Assembly: GCA_022510425.1 (NCBI GenBank)
Contig: JAFLTO010000019.1
Coordinates: forward strand, 1 to 39,791
From: Muribaculaceae bacterium
GTDB lineage: Bacteria; Bacteroidota; Bacteroidia; Bacteroidales; Muribaculaceae
Length of the DNA: 39,791 nucleotides
Reading direction: 5' to 3'
Part shown: positions 8,618 through 17,552 of the stretch, one piece after another
Position numbering within the stretch: position 1 is the first letter of the stretch
Layout: each line of letters starts with the position of its first letter
Program-made: the position numbers and the translations under genes
The notes under the pieces: generated by a model
What the model was told of the DNA's origin: nothing
Seen by the model: the letters and a program-made list of their open reading frames with translations, nothing else
Databases searched by the model: none

Positions 8618-10393
8618 CTACATTCTCTCGGGCATTTCCATTCCTAAAAGTCCTGCCGCTTTTTTCAATATCACTCCCACTTCTTCTGAAAGCACCAATC
8701 TGAAATCCTTTATTTTCTTATCTTCTTCCTTCAGAATCGAATAGTCATGATAGAATTGGTTGTATTCCTTAGCCAAATCATAACAGTAATTCGCTATCAA
8801 GGCCGGAGAATAATTGTCTCCTGCTTCTTTCACTATATTCGGGAAATCAGAAAGCCTTTGTATCAATGCTGTTTCTTTCTCATTCGGCACAACTTCTTCA
8901 GAAACTTCCTTCGGGAAGGATCCGGCTCTTCGGGTCACAGATTGGATTCGGGCATAGGTGTATTGAAGGAACGGCCCCGTATTACCATTGAAGTCTATGG
9001 ATTCTTTGGGATTGAACAACATATTCTTTTTGGGATCCACTTTCAACAAAAAATACTTGAGAGCACCCAGGCCTACCATTCTCGCCACTTCCGCAGCCTC
9101 TTCAGAAGGCATGTCGGCAAATCTTTCGGCAGAGGCCTCTTTGGCTGAGGCTACCATCTTGTCTATCAAATCATCAGCATCCACCACAGTGCCTTCACGT
9201 GATTTCATTTTTCCTTCGGGCAGCTCCACCATTCCATAAGAGAAATGCACCAAATCCTTGCCCCACGCAAATCCCAATTTATCAAGAATCAAAGAAAGGA
9301 CCTGAAAATGATAATTCTGTTCATTTCCCACCACATACACCATCTTATCTATCGGATAATCCTGATATCGAAGTTTAGCTGTGCCGATATCCTGGGTCAT
9401 ATACACTGATGTACCGTCGCTTCTTAAAAGTAATTTATGGTCTAAGCCATCAGACGTCAGGTCTGCCCATACGCTTCCGTCTTCTTTTCTATACATTATG
9501 CCTGAATCGATACCGGCTAAAACCAAGTCTTTACCTTCCAAATAGGTCTCCGATTCATAATATATTTTATCAAAGTCTACCCCCAACCTCTTGTAGGTCT
9601 CACCAAAGCCGTCGTATACCCATGAGTTCATGGTTTTCCATAAACCCCTGACTTCACTGTCTCCGGCTTCCCATTTTCTTAACATTTCTCGAGCCTCCAG
9701 CATCAATGGAGAAGCCGCTTCGGCCTCTTCTTGTGTCATCCCCGCAGCTATCAACTCCTTTACCTCCTGCTTAAAATGTTTATCGAATTCTACATAATAA
9801 TCCCCGATAAGGTGATCTCCCTTCTTGCCGGTGGTGGCGGGAGTTTCCCCGTTGCCCCATTTTTGCCATGCAAGCATTGACTTACATATATGGATTCCAC
9901 GATCGTTGACTATATTGGTTTTAACAACTTTATTTCCGTTGGCTTCCAATATTTTCGAAAGAGAATATCCCAATAGATTATTCCTTACATGACCCAAATG
10001 TAAAGGTTTATTAGTGTTGGGTGAAGAGTATTCCACCATCACCAGTTTTGATTCATCGGAAGGAGATTTGAATCCATAATTGGAATCCTTCACCATGTCG
10101 TTGAGCACATGAGTCCAATAAGTTGGGCTTATCACAAGGTTTAAAAAACCTTTCACTACATTGAAATTACTGACAGAAGAATCATTCTTGACTAACCACT
10201 CCCCTATTTCTTTCCCTGTCTCTTCAGGACTCTTATGTGATATTTTCAAGTAAGGGAAAACCACTACCGTGAAATTACCTTCAAATTCCTTGCGGGTGGC
10301 CTGGGGTTTAATGCTTTCCGGATTGACATCCACTTTATATAAGGCCTTCAATGCCTCGCTTACACTTTTTGCTATAGTTGACTCGACTGTCAT
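8618..10393 (-). CDS. argS: Arginyl-tRNA synthetase
   Basis: Class I aminoacyl-tRNA synthetase that charges tRNA-Arg with arginine in the cytoplasm. It has the N-terminal Add-1 domain (about the first 110 residues), the HIGH motif as HLGH in SSPNTNKPLHLGHVRNN, the KMSK-type loop as MKSREGT, and a C-terminal DALR anticodon-binding domain containing NTGPFLQYTYARIQS. An upstream in-frame TTG would add nine residues, but a -7 promoter box covers it, so I take the ATG of MTVESTIAKS, giving about 591 residues, normal for the family. A terminator of the preceding HU gene separates the two, so argS has its own promoter. Confidence 0.94.
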   Translation of the reverse strand: MTVESTIAKSVSEALKALYKVDVNPESIKPQATRKEFEGNFTVVVFPYLKISHKSPEETGKEIGEWLVKNDSSVSNFNVVKGFLNLVISPTYWTHVLNDMVKDSNYGFKSPSDESKLVMVEYSSPNTNKPLHLGHVRNNLLGYSLSKILEANGNKVVKTNIVNDRGIHICKSMLAWQKWGNGETPATTGKKGDHLIGDYYVEFDKHFKQEVKELIAAGMTQEEAEAASPLMLEAREMLRKWEAGDSEVRGLWKTMNSWVYDGFGETYKRLGVDFDKIYYESETYLEGKDLVLAGIDSGIMYRKEDGSVWADLTSDGLDHKLLLRSDGTSVYMTQDIGTAKLRYQDYPIDKMVYVVGNEQNYHFQVLSLILDKLGFAWGKDLVHFSYGMVELPEGKMKSREGTVVDADDLIDKMVASAKEASAERFADMPSEEAAEVARMVGLGALKYFLLKVDPKKNMLFNPKESIDFNGNTGPFLQYTYARIQSVTRRAGSFPKEVSEEVVPNEKETALIQRLSDFPNIVKEAGDNYSPALIANYCYDLAKEYNQFYHDYSILKEEDKKIKDFRLVLSEEVGVILKKAAGLLGMEMPERM

Positions 10394-10418
10394 TTCTTTA
10401 GTTGCTAAAATTTTTTGC

Positions 10419-10426
10419 AAATATAC
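10419..10426 (-). promoter_or_regulatory. Probable -7 box of argS
   Basis: The minus strand reads TATATTTG, matching TAnnTTTG, about 25 bp upstream of the chosen ATG and immediately after the HU terminator. It overlaps the alternative TTG start, an argument against that start. Position accurate to 1-2 bases. Confidence 0.5.
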
Positions 10427-10427
10427 A

Positions 10428-10470
10428 TAAAAGAGCGTCCACGACCTACAGCCATGAACGCTCTTTTATT
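10428..10470 (-). terminator. Terminator after the HU gene
   Basis: ATAAAAGAGCGT (10428-10439) pairs with ACGCTCTTTTAT (10459-10470), a 12-bp stem ending in a T-rich minus-strand side. It lies about 15 bp after the HU stop codon. Confidence 0.8.
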
Positions 10471-10482
10471 TCTTTCGTTTTT

Positions 10483-10746
10483 TTATTTTCCGAGTTCAGC
10501 TGCAGGTTTGAATTTAACTGTCTTGCGGGCTGCGATTGTAATCTTTTCTTTTGTTTGAGGATTGATACCGCTTCTTTCCGGTTTTTCAACCATGGAGAAA
10601 GTTCCGAAACCAATAAGTTTCACTGTATCATCATTGGCGAGGGCTTGTTCAATTGATTCAAGACAAGCATCAAGTGCAGCTTTGGCTGCCACTTTGTTCA
10701 AACCGGCTTTTGCAGCGATTTCATTAATGAGATCTCCTTTGTTCAT
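10483..10746 (-). CDS. hup: HU family DNA-binding protein
   Basis: This 87-residue nucleoid protein starts MNKGDLINEIAAKAGLNKVAAK and contains the HU/IHF signature region (TVKLIGFGTFSMVEKPERSGINPQTKEKITI) with the beta-arm Pro in GINPQT. It should bind and bend DNA nonspecifically as a dimer. It is short and lacks the C-terminal extension of some Bacteroidota HU-like proteins, so it is classical HU. It is monocistronic, with its own -7 box upstream and a 12-bp terminator downstream. HU is also a common accessory factor for tyrosine recombinases, but nothing here ties it to those in the window. Confidence 0.93.
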   Translation of the reverse strand: MNKGDLINEIAAKAGLNKVAAKAALDACLESIEQALANDDTVKLIGFGTFSMVEKPERSGINPQTKEKITIAARKTVKFKPAAELGK

Positions 10747-10770
10747 ATTCTTGTTTTTAAAAATTTTTCA

Positions 10771-10778
10771 CAAAGATA
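10771..10778 (-). promoter_or_regulatory. -7 box of the HU gene
   Basis: The minus strand reads TATCTTTG, an exact TAnnTTTG match, 25 bp before the HU start. A -33 element is not clear in the AT-rich upstream sequence. Confidence 0.6.
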
Positions 10779-10972
10779 CTATATTATTATTGTAAATATG
10801 TAATAATCAAAGTTTTTTTTTTACAATTTGTTTATTTTTTAGGTTTTTTTTGATTTTAATTATTTTTTACGATTCGCAAGTTGACGTTTTGAAAGTTAGA
10901 AATAAATGAGGCAAAGAAACAGGAGCGTTATCAATTACATTATTGTATGTAAAGACTATTTTACTTTTTTAT

Positions 10973-10980
10973 TATTTTTG
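10973..10980 (+). promoter_or_regulatory. Possible -7 box for the DUF3109 gene
   Basis: TATTTTTG matches TAnnTTTG but lies only 5 bp from the ATG at 10986, implying a nearly leaderless mRNA if used. The surrounding 10796-10972 stretch is very AT-rich and holds no gene; nothing else is recognised there. Confidence 0.35.
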
Positions 10981-10985
10981 TATCC

Positions 10986-11570
10986 ATGTTTGTAATAAAA
11001 GACACTCTTATATCACTTGATCTTGTAGAAAGATTTTTTGCCTGTGACCTCAATGTGTGCAAAGGCCAGTGCTGCATCGACGGTGACGCCGGGGCACCTC
11101 TCTTGGAAGAAGAGCGTAAAGAAATTGATAAAAACCTTGACAAAATCTTGCCATTATTGACACCGGGAGGGAAACAAGCCGTTGAAGTAGGAGGTTCTGC
11201 ATATTATGACTGTGACGGCGATTTGGTTACATCGCTTATAGAAGGTTGCAATTGTGCTTTCACCACTTTTAATTCCGATGGTATTTGCCTTTGTGCTTTG
11301 GAAAAAGGTTATAGAGAAGGGAAATTGCCCGACCTCAAGCCATCTTCTTGTTTTTTATATCCGGTTAGGTTAAATAAAGTCGGAAATATGACTGCCGTTA
11401 ATCTTCACCGATGGAAAATTTGTAAATGTGCTGAAAAGAACGGGGAAAAATTGGGAATACGGGCTTATCAGTTCCTCAAAGAGCCGTTGATTAAAAAATT
11501 TGGGAAGGACTGGTATGATGAATTAGAAAGAGTGGCTCAAGAATGGATCAAACAAAAAGATCATTCATAA
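10986..11570 (+). CDS. DUF3109 family Cys-rich protein
   Basis: This 194-residue protein has many conserved cysteines: CDLNVCKGQCCIDGDAGAPL near the N-terminus, then YYDCDGD, GCNCAF, CLCALEKG, SSCFLYP and KICKCAEK. This is the pattern of DUF3109 (PF11307), distantly like YkgJ-type proteins thought to bind a metal or Fe-S cluster. No signal peptide is visible, so it is probably cytoplasmic. The function is unknown. The start is supported by the family N-terminus (MFVIKDTLISLDLVERFFACDL). It is alone on the plus strand between divergent hup and convergent cls. Confidence 0.88.
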   Translation: MFVIKDTLISLDLVERFFACDLNVCKGQCCIDGDAGAPLLEEERKEIDKNLDKILPLLTPGGKQAVEVGGSAYYDCDGDLVTSLIEGCNCAFTTFNSDGICLCALEKGYREGKLPDLKPSSCFLYPVRLNKVGNMTAVNLHRWKICKCAEKNGEKLGIRAYQFLKEPLIKKFGKDWYDELERVAQEWIKQKDHS

Positions 11571-11624
11571 GACCCCCCTTTGTAATGTTGGATTTAATTA
11601 AAATATTGATATAAAAGTTTTCTA

Positions 11625-13070
11625 TCATAAAATGGGCGACACAAGCCGCAGCAATGATTCAAGGAATCTGTGTCCTAAGGGTCGTTTTCTCCATTTCTCT
11701 TTCTGAAGTTTTTCACAGTCTTTCATGTCGGAATAAAAGATGTCTCTCATTCTGGAATTTAATTCCGGATCATGTATGAAAAGATTGCATTCAAAATTAT
11801 TTTCGAAACTTCTGAAATCAAAATTTGTAGATCCTGCTGTCACTAAATCATCGTCGATCACCATTGATTTTGCATGAAGCATTCCCGGCTGATAAAGATA
11901 AATCTTGATTCCTGCGGCAAGACATTGCGAGATATAAGAAAAGGAGGCATAGTGAAGAAGAAAACTATCTGTATGGGCTGGCATCATTATCCTCACATCT
12001 ATATTTGATAATGCGGCTGCTTGCAAGGCATTGTAAAGAGCGTCAGTTGGTAGAAAATATGGGGTTTGTATCCATATCAGCCTTTTTGCTGACGAAATTG
12101 CTTTCAAAAACATTAAAGACAAATTATCCCAAGTGCTGATGGGACCTCCGGTCACCAGTTGGATTCCTTTGTCGTTCCTGATAGCGTCTTGTCGTGGGGG
12201 TAACTGTGGGAAATAAGTATCTTTTTTACGAAAATTCCAGTCAATAAGAAAAGAATGAATTAGGGATTCCACTATGTCCCCTTTCACTCTAAAATGGGTG
12301 TCGCGCCAAAGTTCTTTATTTTTACCATTACCATATGCGTAACGGTCTGCTATATTCATTCCTCCGATATATCCGATCTTTCCATCTATCACGACTATTT
12401 TTCTATGGTTACGCCAATTTATTCTATTGGCAAGCTGGGGGAAATTCACTCTAAAGAATGGGTGAACTTCTATCCCCTCTTCTTCCATTTTCTTGAAAAA
12501 ACTGTTGCTGGCCGAAAAACTACCGACATGATCATATATAACTTTTATTTCTACACCGTCGTTAGCTTTCTTTTTAAGGATCTCCGCTATTTCATTGCCT
12601 ATTTTATCATCCAGAAAAATATAATATTGCAGATATATGGATTCTTTGGCTTTTAGTAAGTCTTCTTTTAACTTTTTAAACTTTTCTTCTCCGTGAATAA
12701 TTATTTCTACTTCATTGTTATAGGTCAAAGGGTACCCACTTATCTGGCTTCCGAGCATCACTAAGTTTTTCTGCTCTTTACGCAATTCTGTTTCCTGCAA
12801 TTTAACACCATAAGGTTGGAATGAATGTTGCAATCTTCTTTTATTCTTTTGAGAAATCATTTCACCCCTAATGCTTCTTCCGAAAAACAGATAAAAGATT
12901 AAACCGACCCCGGGCAAAAAGATTAAGGCTATCACCCACGAAAGAGCACGAATGGGGTTCCGGTTTTCTCTTAACACCACCACCACCGAAATAATAATGA
13001 TGGCGAAATACATACAGAAAGCCAGAAACAAAAACCAAGTTCTAAGATGGATAGTTTCAGGAAACCACAT
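11625..13070 (-). CDS. cls: Cardiolipin synthase (phospholipase D family)
   Basis: This 481-residue membrane enzyme should condense two phosphatidylglycerols to cardiolipin and glycerol. Two N-terminal transmembrane helices (about residues 10-32 and 42-64) are followed by two PLD HKD motifs: NHRKIVVIDGKIGYIGGMN and LHAKSMVIDDDLVTAGSTN, each with intact His, Lys and Asp. Length is typical of ClsA-type enzymes. It stands alone on the minus strand, with 92 bp to the ribosomal operon terminator. Upstream (13071-13162) no promoter match is evident, and no hairpin terminator is evident in the 54 bp downstream. Confidence 0.93.
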   Translation of the reverse strand: MWFPETIHLRTWFLFLAFCMYFAIIIISVVVVLRENRNPIRALSWVIALIFLPGVGLIFYLFFGRSIRGEMISQKNKRRLQHSFQPYGVKLQETELRKEQKNLVMLGSQISGYPLTYNNEVEIIIHGEEKFKKLKEDLLKAKESIYLQYYIFLDDKIGNEIAEILKKKANDGVEIKVIYDHVGSFSASNSFFKKMEEEGIEVHPFFRVNFPQLANRINWRNHRKIVVIDGKIGYIGGMNIADRYAYGNGKNKELWRDTHFRVKGDIVESLIHSFLIDWNFRKKDTYFPQLPPRQDAIRNDKGIQLVTGGPISTWDNLSLMFLKAISSAKRLIWIQTPYFLPTDALYNALQAAALSNIDVRIMMPAHTDSFLLHYASFSYISQCLAAGIKIYLYQPGMLHAKSMVIDDDLVTAGSTNFDFRSFENNFECNLFIHDPELNSRMRDIFYSDMKDCEKLQKEKWRKRPLGHRFLESLLRLVSPIL

Positions 13071-13162
13071 TATTTCTTTTCTGAAGTAATAGTCTTTTAT
13101 ATTAAAGGGTTAGGAATAACGATAATTTCTATTGCTAAGTTATAAAAAAGCATTGTTATAAC

Positions 13163-13198
13163 AAAGAGAATGCACCAAAATAAAGGTGCATTCTCTTT
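13163..13198 (-). terminator. Terminator of the ribosomal protein operon
   Basis: AAAGAGAATGCACC (13163-13176) pairs perfectly with GGTGCATTCTCTTT (13185-13198), a 14-bp stem with an 8-nt loop. It lies 20 bp after the rplQ stop and closes the long minus-strand operon. Confidence 0.88.
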
Positions 13199-13218
13199 TA
13201 CTAATATAAAGAATCAAC

Positions 13219-13800
13219 TTATTCTTTTGTATCTTCTTCAGCGGCTGGAACTTCAGCAGCTTCATTTGCGGGAGCTGCACTTTCAGATTCCGGAGCTTTT
13301 TCCTCCGCAGGGGCAACGGTTTCTTCAGCCGGTTCAGCTGCTTTGGGTGCCTCAGCTTTTGGAGCAGAATCAGTAGTTTTCTTTCTGCGGCTTCTGCGTG
13401 TTGATTTCTCTTTCTTGCTTGCTTTTTCGTTCAACATCAATTCGTTGAAATCAACAAGCTCAATCATTGCCATTTCGGCATTGTCACCTAATCGGTGAAC
13501 AGTTTTAAGGATACGAGTGTAACCGCCCGGACGGTCGGCCACCTTTTCTGCAACCACGCCGAAAAGTTCCTTAACAGCTTCTTTATTTTGAAGATAACTG
13601 AAAACAAGACGGCGATTGGCCATGTTGTCAGTCTTGCAACGTGTGATCAACGGCTCGGCATACACACGCAAGGCCTTTGCCTTTGCCAAAGTCGTAAAAA
13701 TCCTCTTATGCAATATCAGAGAGATTGTGAGATTGCTCAATAGTGCCTCACGATGAGCCTTCTTACGACTGAGGTGGTTGAATTTTTTATTATGTCTCAT
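13219..13800 (-). CDS. rplQ: 50S ribosomal protein L17 with acidic tail
   Basis: L17 lies near the peptide exit tunnel of the large subunit. The conserved core occupies about residues 1-125 ([24 protein letters not shown] at the start, [27 protein letters not shown] at the end). It is followed by a basic patch ([13 protein letters not shown]) and a tail of about 55 residues made almost only of Ala, Glu and Pro. Such tails are common on Bacteroidota L17 and absent from E. coli L17. It is the last gene of the operon, 6 bp after rpoA, and is followed by the operon terminator. Confidence 0.95.
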   Translation of the reverse strand: MRHNKKFNHLSRKKAHREALLSNLTISLILHKRIFTTLAKAKALRVYAEPLITRCKTDNMANRRLVFSYLQNKEAVKELFGVVAEKVADRPGGYTRILKTVHRLGDNAEMAMIELVDFNELMLNEKASKKEKSTRRSRRKKTTDSAPKAEAPKAAEPAEETVAPAEEKAPESESAAPANEAAEVPAAEEDTKE

Positions 13801-13806
13801 CTCGGG

Positions 13807-14805
13807 TTAATCTTTATCTAATTTATACTTTGAAATATCCATACCGAAGCTTAGGTTATGGTTGGCAAGCAGTTCATCTAATTCTGTAAGAGACTTCCTT
13901 CCAAAATTTCTAAACTTGAGTAAGTCATTCTTGTTAAATGCCACAAGTTGTGCCAATGTTTCCACTTCCGCACTCTTAAGACAATTGAGAGCTCTCACTG
14001 AAAGATCCATATCTGTGAGTTTGCTCTTGAGCAATTGACGCATATGAAGCACTTCTTCATCAAATTCATCCACTTCACTCTCTGTAGGGGTTTCTATGGC
14101 TATCTTTTCATCACTGAAAAGCATGAAATGATAGATCAAAATCTTTGAGGCTTCTTTGAGCGCATCCTGTGGTTGGATAGAACCATCAGTAAGCACTTCT
14201 ATGATTAATTTTTCATAGTCGGTTTTCTGCTCTACACGATAGTTTTCCACAGAATATTTCACATTCTTTATAGGGGTATATATCGAGTCTATTGCGATGA
14301 GGGTGGGATCTGAATTTCCTATCATTTCCCTGTTCTCATCTGCTGGCACCCATCCACGTCCCTTGTTAATAGTGAATTCCATGCGGAATCCGGACTTTGG
14401 ATCAAGGCGACAGATTTCAAGTTCCGGGTTCAGAACTTCGAATCCTGAAAGCACTTTTCCTAAATCACCGGCTGTTACCACATCAGTGCCGGAAACTTCT
14501 ATGACACCCTTTTCTGTGTCTTGATCCGGAACTAACTGCTTAAATCTCACTTGTTTGAGATTAAGGATAATATTTGTGACATCTTGACGCACTCCGGGTA
14601 TTGTGTCAAGCTCATGGTTTACGCCATCTATTTTTATGGAACAGATTGCGTAGCCACCAAGAGATGATAGCAATATTCTACGGAGGGCATTTCCAATTGT
14701 CTGCCCATACCCCGGCTCCAAAGGTCGAAACTCGAACTTGCCAAACTTGTTGTCACTCTCGAGCATAATAACCTTGTCGGGTTTTTGAAATGCTAAAATT
14801 GGCAT
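13807..14805 (-). CDS. rpoA: RNA polymerase alpha subunit
   Basis: This 332-residue subunit nucleates RNA polymerase assembly. The N-terminal dimerisation domain includes [25 protein letters not shown]; the C-terminal domain (about residues 255-325; [19 protein letters not shown], then [16 protein letters not shown]) is the helix-hairpin-helix fold that contacts UP-element DNA and activators. Length is usual. It lies 15 bp after rpsD and 6 bp before rplQ, the standard alpha-operon order, so polymerase and ribosome synthesis are coupled. Confidence 0.97.
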   Translation of the reverse strand: MPILAFQKPDKVIMLESDNKFGKFEFRPLEPGYGQTIGNALRRILLSSLGGYAICSIKIDGVNHELDTIPGVRQDVTNIILNLKQVRFKQLVPDQDTEKGVIEVSGTDVVTAGDLGKVLSGFEVLNPELEICRLDPKSGFRMEFTINKGRGWVPADENREMIGNSDPTLIAIDSIYTPIKNVKYSVENYRVEQKTDYEKLIIEVLTDGSIQPQDALKEASKILIYHFMLFSDEKIAIETPTESEVDEFDEEVLHMRQLLKSKLTDMDLSVRALNCLKSAEVETLAQLVAFNKNDLLKFRNFGRKSLTELDELLANHNLSFGMDISKYKLDKD

Positions 14806-14820
14806 GGGTATTATCCTTTT

Positions 14821-15426
14821 TTATTTAGAATACAACTCGACTATCAACTGTTCCTTAATATTTTCAGGAATATCAGATCTTTCCGGCATATGAAGGAACT
14901 TACCACCTTTCACTCTTTCATCCCATTCAATCCATGGATATTTGCTATGGTTGAATCCTGCAAGAGCGTCAGCTATCACTTCCAAAGATTTAGATTTCTC
15001 TCTCACTGCCACAACATCTCCCGGTTTCACTTGATAAGAGGGAATGTTGACAACTTTACCATTTACAGTGACATGCTTGTGGAGCACTATCTGACGGGCT
15101 GCGGGACGTGTCGGAGCAATACCCAGACGATACACCACATTGTCAAGACGGCTTTCCAAAAGCTGGAGAAGCACTTCACCCGTAATACCTTTGGTGCGGG
15201 CAGCTTTGTCAAAGAGGTTGCGGAATTGACGTTCCAATACGCCATACATATATTTTGCCTTCTGTTTTTCACGAAGCTGGATGCCATATTCAGAAACCTT
15301 TCTTCTTCTGTTCTGACCATGTTGACCCGGTGGATAATTTTTCTTTTGAAGTACTTTATCCTCTCCGAAAATAGCTTCGCCAAACTTACGGGCGATTTTG
15401 GTCTTGGGACCTGTATATCTTGCCAT
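14821..15426 (-). CDS. rpsD: 30S ribosomal protein S4
   Basis: S4 is a primary 16S rRNA binder of the small subunit body and in E. coli and Bacillus also represses its own mRNA. The start is the ATG at 15424-15426 ([21 protein letters not shown]), giving 201 residues. A longer in-frame reading from 15519 adds 31 residues unlike any S4 and runs through a structured leader, so it is rejected. The S4 domain ([23 protein letters not shown]) is intact. A 121-bp gap separates it from rpsK, far larger than its neighbours' spacing, and contains a predicted pseudoknot. Confidence 0.96.
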   Translation of the reverse strand: MARYTGPKTKIARKFGEAIFGEDKVLQKKNYPPGQHGQNRRRKVSEYGIQLREKQKAKYMYGVLERQFRNLFDKAARTKGITGEVLLQLLESRLDNVVYRLGIAPTRPAARQIVLHKHVTVNGKVVNIPSYQVKPGDVVAVREKSKSLEVIADALAGFNHSKYPWIEWDERVKGGKFLHMPERSDIPENIKEQLIVELYSK

Positions 15427-15461
15427 TTTGCTTGTTTTTAAATTAAAGTGGACATCTAACC

Positions 15462-15511
15462 CTTTCTTTAGTGCAGCCGCTGGTTGTCGAGAGAAAGAAA
15501 GCAGACAACCA
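15462..15511 (-). promoter_or_regulatory. Predicted pseudoknot in the rpsK-rpsD gap (candidate S4 leader)
   Basis: In mRNA sense, TGGTTGTC (15504-15511) pairs with GACAACCA (15481-15488), an 8-bp perfect stem with a 15-nt loop. The loop contains CTTTCTTT (15494-15501), exactly complementary to AAAGAAAG 11 nt beyond the stem (15462-15469), forming an H-type pseudoknot. S4 is known to bind pseudoknots in its own mRNAs in other bacteria, so autoregulation by S4 is a natural inference; it is not shown here. Confidence 0.55.
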
Positions 15512-15547
15512 AATTTCACATAGGAAAGAGTGTTGAAGTGTCAATAT

Positions 15548-15937
15548 TTAAACTCTTCTTCTTTTAGGAGGACGGCATCCGTTATGTGGCAACGGAGTTA
15601 CGTCTACGATTTCTGTTACTTCTATACCGGCACCGTGAACTGTGCGAATTGCACTTTCTCTTCCGTTGCCCGGACCCTTCACATAAGCCTTAACTTTTCT
15701 CAAGCCGAGGTCATATGCTGTCTTTGCACAATCCTGGGCTGCCATTTGTGCGGCATAAGGTGTGTTTTTCTTACTGCCTCTAAATCCCATCTTGCCTGCA
15801 GAACTCCAGGATATAACCTGACCTTCGCTATTGGCAAGACATACGATGATGTTATTGAAAGAGCTATGCACATGGAGCTGACCTGCTGCGTCAACCTTGA
15901 CATTTCTCTTTTTCGCTGCGACTGTCTTTTTTGCCAT
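15548..15937 (-). CDS. rpsK: 30S ribosomal protein S11
   Basis: This 129-residue protein of the small-subunit platform helps form the mRNA exit region with S7 and S18. The conserved centre ([22 protein letters not shown], then [17 protein letters not shown]) and the C-terminal signature [17 protein letters not shown] are intact. It starts at the ATG at 15935-15937, 9 bp after rpsM. The 121-bp structured gap behind it leads to rpsD. Confidence 0.97.
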   Translation of the reverse strand: MAKKTVAAKKRNVKVDAAGQLHVHSSFNNIIVCLANSEGQVISWSSAGKMGFRGSKKNTPYAAQMAAQDCAKTAYDLGLRKVKAYVKGPGNGRESAIRTVHGAGIEVTEIVDVTPLPHNGCRPPKRRRV

Positions 15938-15946
15938 ACTTTAATT

Positions 15947-16327
15947 TTATTTAGTAGCTTTCTTCTTGTTAGCAACTGTTTTCTTACGGCCTTTTCTTGT
16001 ACGGGCATTATTTTTTGTGCTTTGGCCACGCACCGGAAGACCAATTCTGTGACGGATGCCACGATAGCAACCGATATCCATAAGTCTCTTGATGTTTAGC
16101 TGAACCTCACTTCTGAGATCACCTTCCACCTTATATTCATTCTGAATAACTTCACGCACTGCAGCTGCCTCAGCATCTGTCCAATCTTGCACTTTCTTGT
16201 CAAGATCAACTCCGGCTTTGGTGAGGATACGCTTTGCAGCGCTACGGCCTATACCATAAATATAGGTTAGGGATATTTCCCCCCTTTTGTTTTGCGGCAA
16301 ATCAACGCCAACTATTCTTACTGCCAT
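15947..16327 (-). CDS. rpsM: 30S ribosomal protein S13
   Basis: This 126-residue protein sits in the head of the small subunit and contacts the P-site tRNA and the L5 bridge. The N-terminus [27 protein letters not shown] and the C-terminal [23 protein letters not shown] match S13, ending in a Lys-rich tail. It is 37 bp after rpmJ and 9 bp before rpsK. Confidence 0.97.
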   Translation of the reverse strand: MAVRIVGVDLPQNKRGEISLTYIYGIGRSAAKRILTKAGVDLDKKVQDWTDAEAAAVREVIQNEYKVEGDLRSEVQLNIKRLMDIGCYRGIRHRIGLPVRGQSTKNNARTRKGRKKTVANKKKATK

Positions 16328-16364
16328 ACTTTCTTTCTAAATTATTGTGCAAAGTTAATGAAAA

Positions 16365-16481
16365 TTATCCTTGACGTTGTTTAAATTTGGGGTTCTTCTT
16401 ATTGATTACGTATAATCTTCCTTTGCGACGCACGATTTTACAATCTGCGCTGCGTTTTTTGATTGATGCTCTAACTTTCAT
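16365..16481 (-). CDS. rpmJ: 50S ribosomal protein L36, zinc-ligand-free form
   Basis: A 38-residue frame reads [19 protein letters not shown], then [19 protein letters not shown]. The length, the KVRAS start and the KQRQG end identify L36. Of the four zinc ligands of the C+ form (three Cys and one His), only the Cys in ADCK remains; the others are Ser, Asn and Phe. This is a C- paralogue that cannot form the zinc ribbon, the usual form in Bacteroidota as far as I recall. It lies between infA (9 bp) and rpsM. Confidence 0.95.
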   Translation of the reverse strand: MKVRASIKKRSADCKIVRRKGRLYVINKKNPKFKQRQG

Positions 16482-16490
16482 ATCTTGTGT

Positions 16491-16709
16491 TTATTTATAT
16501 CTGAAGGCTATTCTCCCCTTGCTTAGATCATAAGGGCTCATTTCAACCCTCACTTTATCGCCGGGAAGTATTTTTATGTAATGCATCCTCATTTTACCCG
16601 ATATATGGGCTGTGATTTCATGACCATTGGCCAACTCTACTTTAAACATAGCGTTGCTCAATGCCTCGAGTATCACTCCGTCTTGTTCTATAGCTGCTTG
16701 TTTCGCCAT
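16491..16709 (-). CDS. infA: Translation initiation factor IF-1
   Basis: A 72-residue single OB-fold protein that binds the 30S A site during initiation. It starts [22 protein letters not shown] and ends [20 protein letters not shown], with the conserved [25 protein letters not shown] between. Length is exactly that of the family. It lies 25 bp after map and 9 bp before rpmJ, the usual order in this phylum. Confidence 0.97.
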   Translation of the reverse strand: MAKQAAIEQDGVILEALSNAMFKVELANGHEITAHISGKMRMHYIKILPGDKVRVEMSPYDLSKGRIAFRYK

Positions 16710-16734
16710 ATCTTAACTGGTTCCAAATATTTTT

Positions 16735-17532
16735 TTAATGACATATCAATTCAACATGATTTTCTTGAAGGGCTTCCTCAATATATTGAAATGTTGTGAG
16801 GATTTCATTCCCTTCTTCCAATATCAAGATTGTGTGTTCATAATGGGCAGAGGGTTTGCGGTCTCTTGTCCGGCATTCCCATCCATTGCTTTCTATAATT
16901 ACATTTTTGCTTCCCATATTGATCATCGGTTCGATAGCTATGCACATGCCGGGTTTCAAGATCGGGCCTATGCCTCTTCTCCCATAGTTGGGTACTTCCG
17001 GTTCTTCGTGCATACTCTTGCCGATGCCATGTCCACACATTTCTCTAACAACACTATACCCCGCTTTCTCACAATAGGTCTGAATAGCATTTGATATATC
17101 TCCTATTCTTTTTCCGGGTTGTGCTGCGGCGATTCCTTTATATAGGCTTTCATATGTAGTCTTTAAGAGACGTTTTGTTTTTTCTTCTATTTCACCAACG
17201 GCAAAAGTGTAACAACTGTCTCCATGGAATCCATTCAATTCCACTACACAATCCGTGCCAATCACATCGCCTTCCCTTAGGGGATAACCGGAGGGGAATC
17301 CATGCACCACCGTTTCGTTAACTTCTATACACAGGGTGCCGGGAAAACCTTGATAACCGAGGCAAGCGGGTTTACCTCCATTGTCGAGGATAAACTCCCT
17401 TGCCACGTTGTCAAGCTTTCGGGTAGTGACGCCGGGTGTTACCCATTTTGCCACTTCTCCAAGAGTGCGGCTCACTAAATCGCATGCCGCTCTCATCCCT
17501 TCAATTTCCTCAGCTGTCTTGATATAAATCAT
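16735..17532 (-). CDS. map: Methionine aminopeptidase, type I
   Basis: This 265-residue metalloprotease removes the initiator Met from nascent proteins. The pita-bread fold motifs and metal ligands are visible: GTDCVVELNGFHGDS (two Asp), GHGIGKSMHEEP (His), AIEPMIN (Glu) and YEHTILILEEGNEILT (Glu). The substrate-side His is in VHGFPSGY. No N-terminal zinc-finger extension is present, so it is type Ia-like. It lies 20 bp after secY and 25 bp before infA; no adk gene stands between secY and map, unlike many Firmicutes. Confidence 0.96.
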   Translation of the reverse strand: MIYIKTAEEIEGMRAACDLVSRTLGEVAKWVTPGVTTRKLDNVAREFILDNGGKPACLGYQGFPGTLCIEVNETVVHGFPSGYPLREGDVIGTDCVVELNGFHGDSCYTFAVGEIEEKTKRLLKTTYESLYKGIAAAQPGKRIGDISNAIQTYCEKAGYSVVREMCGHGIGKSMHEEPEVPNYGRRGIGPILKPGMCIAIEPMINMGSKNVIIESNGWECRTRDRKPSAHYEHTILILEEGNEILTTFQYIEEALQENHVELICH

Positions 17533-17552
17533 TAAGATTTTGAATCTTTCAG

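Noticed and set aside
15427..15519. N-terminal extension of S4 (31 residues)
   Set aside because: Unlike any S4, and it covers the predicted pseudoknot; the ATG at 15426 gives the family N-terminus.
16365..16481. Damaged rpmJ (missing zinc ligands)
   Set aside because: The C- form of L36 is a regular paralogue; length and both termini are intact.
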